Source of the DNA: an uncultured bacterium
GTDB taxonomy: Bacteria; Bacillota; Clostridia; Lachnospirales; Lachnospiraceae
NCBI GenBank assembly: GCA_947381965.1
Contig: CANCXX010000006.1
Span: forward strand, 60,039-124,038
DNA: 64,000 nucleotides
Reading direction: 5' to 3'
The position numbers and the translations under genes are program-made. This document shows positions 54,054 through 62,772 of the stretch, piece after piece; within the stretch, counting starts at the first letter, position 1, and each line of letters begins with the position of its first letter. The notes under the pieces were generated by a model, which was not told where the DNA came from, did no database searches, and saw only the letters and a list, made by a program, of their open reading frames with translations.

Positions 54054-56696
54054 CTATTTGGCCTCATACCAGTCATTTCCTTCGTGAAGGTCAATTTCCA
54101 AAGGAACAGAAAGCTTTGCGGCATGCCCCATTTCCTCTTCCAAAATTCTTTTAACCTGTTCCCTTTCTTCCTTCACAGTTTCTATTAACAGTTCGTCATG
54201 TATCTGCAAAATCAGTTTCGATTTTAATTTTTCTTTCCGCAGCCTGCGGTAAACTCTTATCATAGCAATCTTAATTACATCTGCCGCCGTACCCTGTATA
54301 GGAGAATTCATGGCAACCCGCTCCCCAAAGGAACGCTGCATAAAGTTACTGGAAGATAATTCTGGTACTGGTCTTTTGCGTCCAAATAATGTTGACACAT
54401 ATCCCTTTTCCTTTGCGTCAGCAACCGATTTATCCAAAAAGTTCTTAACTCCCGGATAGGTTGCAAAATACTTTTCAATATATTCAGCCGCTTCTTTCTT
54501 TGTAATGCTTAAATCCTGACTTAATCCAAAGGAACTAATACCATACACAATGCCGAAATTGACAGCCTTTGCATTACGCCGTTGTAAATCCGTCACTTCA
54601 TCAAAAGGAATATGAAACACCTGGGAGGCGGTAATTCTGTGAATATCCGCATCCATTTTATAAGCATTAATCAGTTGTTCATCTTCTGACATATGGGCAA
54701 GTATCCGCAGTTCTATCTGAGAATAATCTGCATCCATGAAAACACAGCCCTCTTTGGGCACAAACACTTTCCTTATCTTTCTTCCCAGTTCCATGCGCAT
54801 AGGAATGTTCTGTAAATTCGGATCTGTAGAACTGATTCGTCCTGTCGCCGTAATAGTCTGATTAAAGGTAGAATGTATTCTCCTGTCCTCACCAATAAAA
54901 ACGGAAAGCCCTTCTGCATAGGTGGACTTCAATTTAGCAAGCCCCCGGTATTCAAGTACATCTGCCGCAATTGTATGGTCAACCGCCAACTTTTCCAGCA
55001 CATCCGCCGCAGTTGAATATCCTGTTTTGGTCTTTTTCCCTCCTGGAATGGCAAGTCTTTCAAACAAAATTTCTCCCAGCTGTTTGGGAGAATTAATATT
55101 AAATTCTTCCCCTGCTTCTTTATATATTTTCTGTTCAAGTTCGGCAATCCGCCCTGTAAGGGCAGCTCCATAAGCTTTCAGTTCCTCCGGTTTTACTAAA
55201 ATACCTTCCCTTTCCATATCATAAAGCACAAAGGTAAGAGGCATTTCTATTTTTTCCATTAATTCCAGCATTCCTGCTTCTTTCAGTTTTTCCCTAAGCA
55301 CTGGCGCTGAAGCCATACTCACATAGGCAAGAAAACAGGCATACTCCATAAACTCTTTTGGACTGTCCTTCATAGCTTTAAGAAGCGGCGTCTTTCCAAA
55401 ACGCTGGGAAGGTTCCGGTATCATAAGACCTAAATGTTCATTTGCAATATCAGCCATAGAGTAGTCATTCTTTAAAGGATTCAGCAGGTATGATGCGAGT
55501 ATCACATCAAAAAACCTTTCTGTCTCGTTACAGTCCAGAAAGTCATAAGCGTTCTTGATATTCCCGCAGGAAAAGCTTCCCTGCTGCGCAAGGGATGCCA
55601 TTTTACCTTTCAAATATCTTTCTGTAAGGAAACCCTCACAGCAGATAAAAACACACTCTCCAGAAGGAAAACACAGGGAAATCCCCGCCAAAACATTTGA
55701 AGATTCATCTTTTAAAATAGCAATTCCGATTTCTCCATTTTCCCCTTTTCCAGCTCTTTCAAAAACAGCCTCTGCCTCTGACAGCTCTTCAACCATCCTA
55801 AAGCGTGCTGTAATTTTATCATTAGACACCCCTTTTTCAAACCGGGACAGCAGATTTTTAAATTCCAGTCTTTTGAAAATTACATATGCCTCTTCTGTGA
55901 AAAAATCCTTCACCTTTGCCTCGTCCAAAGAAAATGCTATAGGGCTGTCTACATTGATAGTAGCAAGAGTTTTGGACAGTCTTGCAATTTCTTCATTATT
56001 AATCAAAGATTCCCGTATGGATTTTTTAGACACAATTTCCACATTTGAATAAATATTATCAAGGGAACCAAACTGGCACATCAGATCTGTGGCTGTCTTT
56101 TCCCCTACTTTGGGTACGCCCGGAATATTATCGGCTGTATCTCCCATAAGCGCTTTCAAATCTATAAACTGAATAGGGTTCACATGATATCTTGCCTCTA
56201 CATCAGCTGCATAGTAATCTTCTATCTCCGTTTTTCCACCTTTGGTTTTGGGAATACGTATCTTTATTGTATCAGTTGCCACCTGAAGCAAGTCCCTGTC
56301 TCCAGACACTAAAGAAACTGCCATTCCTTCCTGCTCTGCCCGTTTAGCCAAAGTCCCCAGAATATCATCAGCTTCAAGCCCTGCCTGCTCCATCATCTTA
56401 ATTCCCATCGCACTCAATACTTCTTTCAGCACCGGAACCTGCTCGCGCAGTTCCTCCGGCATAGGCTTTCTGGTTCCCTTATATTCTTTATAGATTTCAT
56501 GACGGAAAGTCGGAGCATGTACATCAAAAGCTACCGTAAGGTAATCTGGAACTTCCTCTTCCATAATTTTAAATAAGATATTAAGGAAACCATAAACTGC
56601 ATTTGTATGAAGGCCCTCACTGTTGCTTAAATCCGGTACCCCATAAAATGCCCGGTTAAGTATACTATGTCCATCTATCAAAACAAGCTTTTCCAT
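54054..56696 (-). CDS. polA: DNA polymerase I
   Basis: 880 residues from ATG 56696; the frame to 56795 overlaps the upstream gene and lacks a site. The N-terminal 5'-3' exonuclease starts LVLIDGHSILNRAFYGVPDL. The middle region (about residues 300-460) keeps the shape of the 3'-5' exonuclease but not its DEDD residues, so proofreading is probably absent, as in other Firmicutes. Polymerase motif A is DADYSQIELRILAHMS, motif B is RRNAKAVNFGIVYG and motif C is QIHDELLIE. It fills gaps in Okazaki-fragment maturation and repair. Confidence 0.98.
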   Translation of the reverse strand: MEKLVLIDGHSILNRAFYGVPDLSNSEGLHTNAVYGFLNILFKIMEEEVPDYLTVAFDVHAPTFRHEIYKEYKGTRKPMPEELREQVPVLKEVLSAMGIKMMEQAGLEADDILGTLAKRAEQEGMAVSLVSGDRDLLQVATDTIKIRIPKTKGGKTEIEDYYAADVEARYHVNPIQFIDLKALMGDTADNIPGVPKVGEKTATDLMCQFGSLDNIYSNVEIVSKKSIRESLINNEEIARLSKTLATINVDSPIAFSLDEAKVKDFFTEEAYVIFKRLEFKNLLSRFEKGVSNDKITARFRMVEELSEAEAVFERAGKGENGEIGIAILKDESSNVLAGISLCFPSGECVFICCEGFLTERYLKGKMASLAQQGSFSCGNIKNAYDFLDCNETERFFDVILASYLLNPLKNDYSMADIANEHLGLMIPEPSQRFGKTPLLKAMKDSPKEFMEYACFLAYVSMASAPVLREKLKEAGMLELMEKIEMPLTFVLYDMEREGILVKPEELKAYGAALTGRIAELEQKIYKEAGEEFNINSPKQLGEILFERLAIPGGKKTKTGYSTAADVLEKLAVDHTIAADVLEYRGLAKLKSTYAEGLSVFIGEDRRIHSTFNQTITATGRISSTDPNLQNIPMRMELGRKIRKVFVPKEGCVFMDADYSQIELRILAHMSEDEQLINAYKMDADIHRITASQVFHIPFDEVTDLQRRNAKAVNFGIVYGISSFGLSQDLSITKKEAAEYIEKYFATYPGVKNFLDKSVADAKEKGYVSTLFGRKRPVPELSSSNFMQRSFGERVAMNSPIQGTAADVIKIAMIRVYRRLRKEKLKSKLILQIHDELLIETVKEEREQVKRILEEEMGHAAKLSVPLEIDLHEGNDWYEAK

Positions 56697-56716
56697 CTTT
56701 GCACCCTTCTTTCCTT

Positions 56717-57043
56717 TTAAAACAAAACTTTTAGCAGTGCCGCCAGAGTTATAATGGCAACCACCACAAGCCCTTCCATTGCATACAAAAACCACTGCAT
56801 GCCTTCTCTTCTTTTTAAAGAATGTTCAGCCTCCAGCATACGATGCCGCAGCTCATTTTTAAGGTCAAAAACATTACCTGTTTCCAGCCTTGTCATCCCC
56901 TCTGTCACAAGGAACTGAATAGTCAGTTCCTCCTTGCACTCTTCACAATTATCAATATGTTCCAAAACTTCTCTCAAATCATCTGTATCAAGATCGTCCT
57001 CAAGAAATAAAGGAATCATTTTTTCTGCTTCTTTACATGTCAT
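56717..57043 (-). CDS. zinc-finger membrane protein (anti-sigma-like)
   Basis: 108 residues. The N-terminus has a zf-HC2-type motif, MTCKEAEKMIPLFLEDDL...HIDNCEECKEEL, where HxxxCxxC binds zinc in ZAS anti-sigma factors. One membrane helix at about residues 86-106 ends the chain, so the zinc domain faces the cytoplasm. No sigma-factor gene is adjacent, so a sigma partner is not shown. GGGG lies seven bases before the ATG. It is directly upstream of polA (20 bases) and may share its transcript. Confidence 0.75.
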   Translation of the reverse strand: MTCKEAEKMIPLFLEDDLDTDDLREVLEHIDNCEECKEELTIQFLVTEGMTRLETGNVFDLKNELRHRMLEAEHSLKRREGMQWFLYAMEGLVVVAIITLAALLKVLF

Positions 57044-57124
57044 GGCAGTTCCCCACTGTAATGATTTCTTCTGCTCACCTTAATAAATATACACTAATTT
57101 TCCTCCAAAGTAAATCATAAAAGA

Positions 57125-57158
57125 AGAGGAACAGGGCAAATCTGCCTTATTCCTCTTG
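57125..57158 (-). terminator. terminator of the GlcNAc operon
   Basis: AAGAGGAA and TTCCTCTT, with an inner AGGGCA/TGCCTT helix, form a 15-bp stem with one mismatch, 30 bases past the nagA stop, followed on the minus strand by CTTTTAT. Confidence 0.7.
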
Positions 57159-57189
57159 CGTATTGTTTGTTATTATGCACTAAAAACTT

Positions 57190-58326
57190 TTATAATAAAT
57201 TTCCCTCTAAAATCACCTGCTGCAAAGCAAGGTCCTCCTTTTTAAGCAAAACAACATTTGCCTTCTTGCCAGGGGTGATGCTTCCATACTTATCATAAAT
57301 TCCTACGCTTTTCGCCGGATTAACTGCCGCACATTTTACAGCTGATTCCAGAGGAATTCCCATTTTTAAAACCGCTGTCCGCATACAATCCATCAGATTC
57401 GTAGCTGAGCCGGCAATTGTTCCATCAGCAAGCGTTGCCAGATTTCCTACCACCTTGACAGCTTGTCCTCCCAGACTATAGTCACCGTCTTCCAGCCCTG
57501 TCGCCATCATACTGTCGCTGATTAAAATAATACGGTCATCCCCAAACATTTTGAAGGTTGTTCTGACCGCCGCCGGATGAATATGAACGCCATCACATAT
57601 CAGCTCAACCTCTGTTTCAGGCATGTCAACAGCCGCTCCTACAAGCCCTGGCGCCCTATGGGTATATGGATTCATCGCATTATATAAATGTGTTACATGG
57701 CTGGCGCCCTTTTTAAAAGCACATACTGCCGTATTATAATCTGTTGCTGTGTGCGCTAATGAAATCACCACTTCTCCATGCTTCTTTTCAATAAACTCCA
57801 TTGCCCCATCCACTTCAGGCGCAATGGCGATCAATTTAACCATATTGCCTGAGGCATCATTTAGTTTATCATACATGGCAATATCAGGGGTTCTTATATA
57901 TGCTCCGTTCTGCGCGCCTTTTTTACTTGGTGCGACAAAGGGACCCTCCATATTAATACCGCAAAGCCTTGCTCTTTTTTCCTTTTGTTCTCCCTCTCTG
58001 TATTCCTTTGCTGTCTTACAGATGGTATAAAGCGTATCTTCATCCAGTGTCATCGTTGCCGGAACAATGGTGGTCACACCAACGGATGCTTCATAAGCTG
58101 CCATGGTATCAATTGCATCCAATGTGCCATCGCAAAAATCATGTCCCATACATCCATGAAAATGAATGTCCGTAAGACCGGGAATAGCCATGCACCCGGA
58201 AGCATCTATTTCTGTTTTATCACTTACCTTGTCTGCACAGTCCACAAAACAATCTCCTTCTACGAAAATATCCTGTGGCAGAAACCTTCCCTCTTCCGTA
58301 TATACACTTGCATTTTTGATAATCAT
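57190..58326 (-). CDS. nagA: N-acetylglucosamine-6-phosphate deacetylase
   Basis: Converts GlcNAc-6-P to glucosamine-6-P and acetate; cytoplasmic metal-dependent amidohydrolase. 378 residues from ATG 58326, nine bases after AAGGAG; ATG 58335 abuts that site and the frame to 58401 has none. Motifs: first metal pair replaced or kept in IPGLTDIHFHGCMGHDF, ligand region GINMEGPF, SLAHTATDYN, HLYNAMNPYTHRAPG, and catalytic Asp in ILISDSM. It follows the PTS EIICB, which supports GlcNAc as the imported sugar. nagB is not in the window. Confidence 0.96.
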   Translation of the reverse strand: MIIKNASVYTEEGRFLPQDIFVEGDCFVDCADKVSDKTEIDASGCMAIPGLTDIHFHGCMGHDFCDGTLDAIDTMAAYEASVGVTTIVPATMTLDEDTLYTICKTAKEYREGEQKEKRARLCGINMEGPFVAPSKKGAQNGAYIRTPDIAMYDKLNDASGNMVKLIAIAPEVDGAMEFIEKKHGEVVISLAHTATDYNTAVCAFKKGASHVTHLYNAMNPYTHRAPGLVGAAVDMPETEVELICDGVHIHPAAVRTTFKMFGDDRIILISDSMMATGLEDGDYSLGGQAVKVVGNLATLADGTIAGSATNLMDCMRTAVLKMGIPLESAVKCAAVNPAKSVGIYDKYGSITPGKKANVVLLKKEDLALQQVILEGNLL

Positions 58327-58409
58327 GATAATCATCTCCTTTTCTTTTAAAAAATAATACCTCAATTCATTCTCTCCGGTCAAGTCCCTTCCCTGTATCA
58401 TTTTAAGGT

Positions 58410-58438
58410 ATTATGACAATAAACTATTCCTATTACAA
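58410..58438 (-). promoter_or_regulatory. possible internal promoter for nagA
   Basis: On the minus strand, -35 TTGTAA (58438-58433), a 17-base spacer and -10 CATAAT (58415-58410). It would let nagA be made without PTS induction. Confidence 0.45.
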
Positions 58439-58495
58439 TTGCATATTGTTTATCCTGAAGGATTAAAAAATTTATCATAACCATAGAAATATTAC

Positions 58496-58522
58496 TACCG
58501 GAGGCCCTAAGGTCCTCCGGTA
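58496..58522 (-). terminator. hairpin after the EIICB gene
   Basis: TACCGGAGG and CCTCCGGTA form a perfect 9-bp GC-rich stem, 39 bases past the EIICB stop. The downstream T content is moderate, so nagA may be only partly co-transcribed. Confidence 0.55.
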
Positions 58523-58560
58523 TGCTAGGATTTTCATTTTCTCTTTATGGTTTTAAAAGC

Positions 58561-60018
58561 TTATAACATCTTTTTCATTTCATCTGCCACAAATTGTACT
58601 TTGGTGCCTACAATTACCTGAACAGATGTCTTGCTGGGCCTCATTACACCTGCAACTCCTGCTGATTTAATTTTCTTTTCATCAACCTTCGTGTAATCCT
58701 TGATTTCCAGACGAAGTCTTGTGATACAGTTGTCCAGAGACTTAATATTTCCTTTGCCGCCAAGACCATCCAGGATAATTTTAGCAACTTCTGTAAAATT
58801 ATCATTTGAAAGCACTACTTTCTTTTCTGCTTCCACATCATCATCTTCCCTGCCAGGTGTCTTTAAACTAAACTTGGTAATTACAAAACGGAATACTGCA
58901 TAGTAAAGCACACCAACCACAACACCAATTGGAATCAGGAACCACGGATTCTGTGCCAAAGGTGTAAAGGAACTAAGCACCATATCCACCGCGCCGCCTG
59001 AGAAGGAGAAACCTGCCCTAATAGGGAATGCAACTGTAATTGCTGCAGTAACACCTGCTAACAAAGCGTGAACAACATATAACCCAGGAGCCAGGAACAT
59101 AAATGCAAACTCTATAGGCTCTGTAACGCCTGTAAAGAAAGAACAGAATGCTGCGGATGCAAGCAGTCCATAAACCTCTTTCTTTTTGCCCTTCTTTGCT
59201 GTATGATACATAGCCAAGCAGGCTGCCGGAAGTCCGAACATCATAAACGGGAAGAATCCTGTCATGTAAATACCGGTTTCGCCATATACACCTGTATTGC
59301 CCCAGAAGTTTCCAAGGTCATTAATTCCTGCAACGTCAAACCAGAATACAGAATTTAATGCGTGGTGCAGACCAAAAGGAATCAACAGACGGTTGAAGAA
59401 CGCATAAACACCTGCTCCAATAGGTCCCCATCCTAAGAAAGTCTTGCCAACAGCTACTAATACGCCATATACGATAGGCCATATTACAAACAAAATAGCA
59501 GATGCAACGATGGACATCATAGCTGTCACAATAGCTACCGCACGCTTGCCACTGAAAAATGCCAGTGCATCGGGAAGTTTGGTTCCTTTAAATTTATTAT
59601 AGCATGTAGCGCCGATTAAGCCTGCAACAATACCGATAAACTGGTTCTGAATCTTACCAAATGCCGGGTCTGCTTCCTTTCCTGTAAGACCTGCTACAGT
59701 ACCGCTGCTAAGCAAAGTGGTAATCATAAGGAAAGATACCAGACCTGCAAGACCTGCAGTTCCTTCGCCATCATCAGCCATTCCTACAGCAACGCCAATG
59801 GCAAAAAGCCATGCCATATTATCAATTAATGCACCACCTGCTTTGATCAGGAAAAGTCCAATTGTATACATTGCACCACCTGCCGTAAATCCGGCAACTT
59901 CACCAGCCATCGCTGCAGGCGCTAAAATGTAGCCGATTCCCATAAGAATACCGCACACTGGCAGACACGCCACTGGCAGCATCAAGGATTTACCTAACCG
60001 CTGAAAATATTTCATCAT
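58561..60018 (-). CDS. PTS EIICB, N-acetylglucosamine/glucose type
   Basis: 485 residues from ATG 60018 (GGGGG upstream; ATG 60015 also possible). Residues 1-~365 are the EIIC sugar channel with about ten membrane segments and the motif FFTGVTEPIEFAFMFLAP. The C-terminal ~85 residues are EIIB with its phosphorylated cysteine (about C431) in SLDNCITRLRL. There is no fused EIIA; that is a separate gene upstream. It imports and phosphorylates a hexose or GlcNAc. GlcNAc is preferred because nagA is downstream. Confidence 0.93.
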   Translation of the reverse strand: MMKYFQRLGKSLMLPVACLPVCGILMGIGYILAPAAMAGEVAGFTAGGAMYTIGLFLIKAGGALIDNMAWLFAIGVAVGMADDGEGTAGLAGLVSFLMITTLLSSGTVAGLTGKEADPAFGKIQNQFIGIVAGLIGATCYNKFKGTKLPDALAFFSGKRAVAIVTAMMSIVASAILFVIWPIVYGVLVAVGKTFLGWGPIGAGVYAFFNRLLIPFGLHHALNSVFWFDVAGINDLGNFWGNTGVYGETGIYMTGFFPFMMFGLPAACLAMYHTAKKGKKKEVYGLLASAAFCSFFTGVTEPIEFAFMFLAPGLYVVHALLAGVTAAITVAFPIRAGFSFSGGAVDMVLSSFTPLAQNPWFLIPIGVVVGVLYYAVFRFVITKFSLKTPGREDDDVEAEKKVVLSNDNFTEVAKIILDGLGGKGNIKSLDNCITRLRLEIKDYTKVDEKKIKSAGVAGVMRPSKTSVQVIVGTKVQFVADEMKKML

Positions 60019-60139
60019 AAATAACTTACCCCCTTGTCTTTTCAGTTCCGCCCTAGCCACGAAACATTAATATTTTTCTCTATAGACAGCCACCAGAAGC
60101 ATTTTCCTTTTACAGTTTTGCTCTTTGGGCTCTTCTATC

Positions 60140-60625
60140 TTATTTGACATAAGTAATAACTTCATCCCCTATATCTGCTGTTCCTTCTGTTTTACATTTA
60201 ATATCAGTAAGTTCATCACTGTTACAGATAATCATTGGAGTTACCGTGTCATACCCCGCCTTGCGTATTTCTTCCAAGTCTGCCTCCAGCAGAAGATCGC
60301 CTTTTTTTACTTCCTGGTCCGCTTCCACTGTAACCTTAAAATGTTCTCCCTTTAGCTGAACCGTATCCAAACCTACATGGACCAGAATTTCCACTCCATC
60401 CAGTGTGGTCAGCCCAACTGCATGCCCTGTGGGGAAAAGTGTGCTTATGGTGCCGTCTGCAGGTGCAAAAACTTTGCCATCAGCAGGTTTTATGGCTATC
60501 CCTTTTCCTAAAATTTCCTCCGCAAAGGTTGGATCCGCCACTTCACTGATAGGAATACACTCCCCCTTTATTGGTGCCCCCAGAGACGTCCCCTTTTTCC
60601 CTTTCATAAAATCAAATAAACCCAT
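60140..60625 (-). CDS. PTS glucose-type EIIA protein
   Basis: 161-residue soluble phosphocarrier of the Crr family. Active-site histidines are H68 (PTGHAVG) and H83 (ILVHVGLDT), the latter being phosphorylated by HPr. The fold start APIKGECIPISEVADPTF is typical. GGAGG lies six bases before the ATG. It passes phosphate to the EIIB domain encoded by the next gene. Confidence 0.95.
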   Translation of the reverse strand: MGLFDFMKGKKGTSLGAPIKGECIPISEVADPTFAEEILGKGIAIKPADGKVFAPADGTISTLFPTGHAVGLTTLDGVEILVHVGLDTVQLKGEHFKVTVEADQEVKKGDLLLEADLEEIRKAGYDTVTPMIICNSDELTDIKCKTEGTADIGDEVITYVK

Positions 60626-60660
60626 GTTTTTTCCTCCATTCCGCTCAGAATTTCATTGCT

Positions 60661-61500
60661 TTAATTTATATAAGAATCTCTTGTTCTCCTGATATTGATG
60701 GCCAGATATGCTTTTTCTTCCTTAGTCATGGAACATTCATATTTACTCTGTAAATATTCATTCATACTATCCACAAGGACACATTCCTCTTTAAAATGAA
60801 CTCTGACAATATTATGAAACTCCTCGTCCCCTGTCTCTCTAAAAGGAGAATGTTTCATAAGACGGTGAGCCATATACTTTAAATTGCTGGCCAGCCAGTC
60901 CCTGTGCATAGACTTTTCATGAAACTGGGGCATTCTTTCTTCAATATATTTCATCATCTCCCGAATCATTTCTGTCATTTTGAAGGTATCACTGATCCTG
61001 GAGTCATACTCTGCATTCACCAAATGAAGCGCAATAGATGCCGCCTCGTCATCAGGCATCCGCAGCCCTGTCTTTTCTTCTATCAGGCATAGTGCATATT
61101 TACCAACCAGATATTCTTTGGGATAGAAAAGCTTGACTTCTTCAAACAGTGCATTTGCAAAAGTTTCCCCTTCTTTAAATTTCTCAATTGCAAAGCTGAT
61201 ATGGTCTGTCAGCGTAAGGTATACGCTTTGGTTCATGCGAATTTCAATTGACGAATTTGCATAAGAAATGATATCATTTGACAATTGAATATACTCTAAT
61301 GGAAGCCTTTTAAGCAATTCTTTAAACTGTTCCAAATTATCTTTATTGTCCATGCTGAAAATCTTTTCCACGGACCTTTCGTCAATTAAGTCTCCTGACT
61401 TCTTTCCAAACCCAATTCCTTTTCCCATTAGCACCAGTTCTCTGCCAAACTGGTCAACACTTGATACAATGTTATTGTTGATGATCTTCCTAATTTCCAT
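60661..61500 (-). CDS. BglG/LicT-family transcriptional antiterminator
   Basis: 279 residues from ATG 61500, the family's usual length; frames from 61527 or 61566 run into the leader terminator. The N-terminal ~55 residues are the CAT RNA-binding domain (RKIINNNIVSSVDQFGRELVL). Two PRD domains follow, with His residues phosphorylated by HPr and EIIB (IQLSNDIISYANSS, SIALHLVNAEYD, YMAHRLMKHSP, EKAYLAINIRR). It binds a RAT hairpin and prevents termination. The RAT and overlapping terminator lie in its own leader, so it controls itself and the PTS genes downstream. Confidence 0.95.
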   Translation of the reverse strand: MEIRKIINNNIVSSVDQFGRELVLMGKGIGFGKKSGDLIDERSVEKIFSMDNKDNLEQFKELLKRLPLEYIQLSNDIISYANSSIEIRMNQSVYLTLTDHISFAIEKFKEGETFANALFEEVKLFYPKEYLVGKYALCLIEEKTGLRMPDDEAASIALHLVNAEYDSRISDTFKMTEMIREMMKYIEERMPQFHEKSMHRDWLASNLKYMAHRLMKHSPFRETGDEEFHNIVRVHFKEECVLVDSMNEYLQSKYECSMTKEEKAYLAINIRRTRDSYIN

Positions 61501-61554
61501 ACCAAACCTGCGTATCTCTACATTCATTGCATTATATATAAAAGAAACCTGCAA

Positions 61555-61617
61555 ATAAAAAACCAAACTTTATAAATCAATCATGCTTTTCATCAGTGAT
61601 TAATTTACAAAATCTGG
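61555..61617 (-). terminator. leader terminator overlapping the RAT element
   Basis: Arm 61597-61617 pairs with arm 61563-61583 over 21 positions (a few G-U pairs, two mismatches). On the minus strand a T-rich run follows (61562-61553). Its first two bases as transcribed are the last bases of the RAT site, so only one of the two structures can form. Confidence 0.85.
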
Positions 61618-61643
61618 TTTTGCCTGCCACACAGTAACAATCC
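61616..61643 (-). promoter_or_regulatory. RAT (ribonucleic antiterminator) site for the LicT-type protein
   Basis: Reading the minus strand from 61643, the RNA begins GGATTGTTACTG and ends GGCAGGCAAAACC, the conserved sac/lic-type RAT sequence, with both internal-loop blocks present. It lies about 15 bases after the predicted transcription start. Confidence 0.93.
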
Positions 61644-61664
61644 AAATGTTTCTTTCTACTCAAT

Positions 61665-61693
61665 ATATTAGCAATTTATACAAAATATGTCAA
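61665..61693 (-). promoter_or_regulatory. promoter of the antiterminator-PTS operon
   Basis: On the minus strand, -35 TTGACA (61693-61688), a 17-base spacer and -10 TAATAT (61670-61665). The rest of 61694-61810 is AT-rich with no visible gene. Confidence 0.7.
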
Positions 61694-61810
61694 GAGATTT
61701 TTAATGCCATTTCATTATTTCATCAATAAATGCACATCCCTCATTGATGTTTTTGTAAAATATGTACATATATTTTATATATTAGTAGTTTTCCATTTTT
61801 GCAATTTATT

Positions 61811-62192
61811 TTATGAACAAAATAAATTTTCTTTCCAAGCAGTCTTTGCCCCTCCGTCCTTATCCAGCATGACTTCCCCGGTCACAGGGTCTAACTTATC
61901 CCACTCCTCCTTGATATTATACGGGGCAGGGGCAAGGATACAGATTCCTGTCCCCCTTGTTTACATGGCGGTTAAAATTCCTCTCCCATGCCTGGTAGCC
62001 TTCTGCGACTAAGGTTGCGCCAGGACGCTGTAAAGCTATCAGCAGAGTGTTATTGAAACTGTAATTATGGAATTTTGACATGGTGGAAAGGTAGTTTTTG
62101 TATTTCTCGCTCTCAAAAAGTTCTTTTAACCCCTCCTCCAGCTTGTCAGTGATTTCTTTTACTTTCTGCTTTTCTGTTTTTGCATCTGCCAT
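61811..62192 (-). pseudogene. truncated, frameshifted ArdC-type N-terminal fragment
   Basis: Starting at ATG 62192, the first ~85 residues (EGLKELFESEKYKNYLSTMS, FHNYSFNNTLLIALQRPGAT, YQAWERNFNRHVNKG) match the ssDNA-binding N-terminus of ArdC-like antirestriction/LPD proteins carried by Clostridia integrative elements. Near 61951-61956 the frame shifts: the next frame continues TGICILAPAPYNIKEEWDKL and then VTGEVMLDKDGGAKTAWKEN, stopping at 61811. The catalytic zinc-peptidase part is missing, so this is a remnant. It marks the left edge of recognisable mobile-element DNA. Confidence 0.75.
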
Positions 62193-62332
62193 ATTTGATA
62201 TTCCTTTCTTTGCGCGAAAAAAGGCAATCTGTTATGACTGTCTTGCTTCCCGAAAACAGAAAAAGCAGCAAATTGTTTTCTCTAATAAAAGCAATTCACT
62301 GCTTTACTGCTTGTGTTATTAAGTTGCTGTGA

Positions 62333-62602
62333 TTATGCCAGTACAGGCTCACGCTTTTTGATGATAGCTTCTGCCTCTCCAATAGTCCTCTCCACTATTT
62401 TTGCTATCTGTTCTGATGTATAGCTTTCCCTGTGCATATTCAAGATAATTTTTTCTTCTCTCTCTGCTCCGCCTTTTTCTCTAATTCCCTGTGACAAATT
62501 ACACATGGCGCTTACATCCTCTCTTATTCTATCATCTACTACAATATTATTGTTTATTACAATTACTTCCGGGTAGTTATTGAACTTCAGTTTGTACAGC
62601 AA
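62333..62602 (-). pseudogene. C-terminal remnant of an Rpn-family nuclease/transposase
   Basis: The 89-residue frame ends with CNLSQGIREKGGAEREEKII, NMHRESYTSEQIAKIVERTI and KREPVLA, the usual tail of Rpn (PD-(D/E)XK recombination-promoting nuclease) proteins. The ~200-residue nuclease core is absent, and I see no ribosome site before its first ATG. Most likely a fragment left by deletion. A short free-standing protein cannot be excluded. Confidence 0.55.
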
Positions 62603-62772
62603 CCTTATCCTTAACTATAGCCTGATGTGGTTTCTGTTCGTCAGACCGGAAATTTGCCTTCTTTAGCCGCTTCCTCAACGAGAACTGTCAGCCTTGATTT
62701 TATAGGGATTTAAGGGCTATTTGTGCGCTACTTGTGTGTAACGCATCTAAATTTTTATCTATTTTTGAACAC

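Noticed and set aside
56697-56795. Longer N-terminus for DNA polymerase I
   Set aside because: It overlaps the zinc-finger gene and precedes the family start MEKLVLIDGHS, which has its own ribosome site.
61501-61566. Longer N-terminus for the antiterminator from 61566
   Set aside because: It would be translated from the terminator stem and its T-run; the CAT domain begins at ATG 61500.
62098-62322. 74-residue plus-strand frame
   Set aside because: Antisense to the ArdC remnant; low-complexity Phe/Ser/Cys-rich translation.
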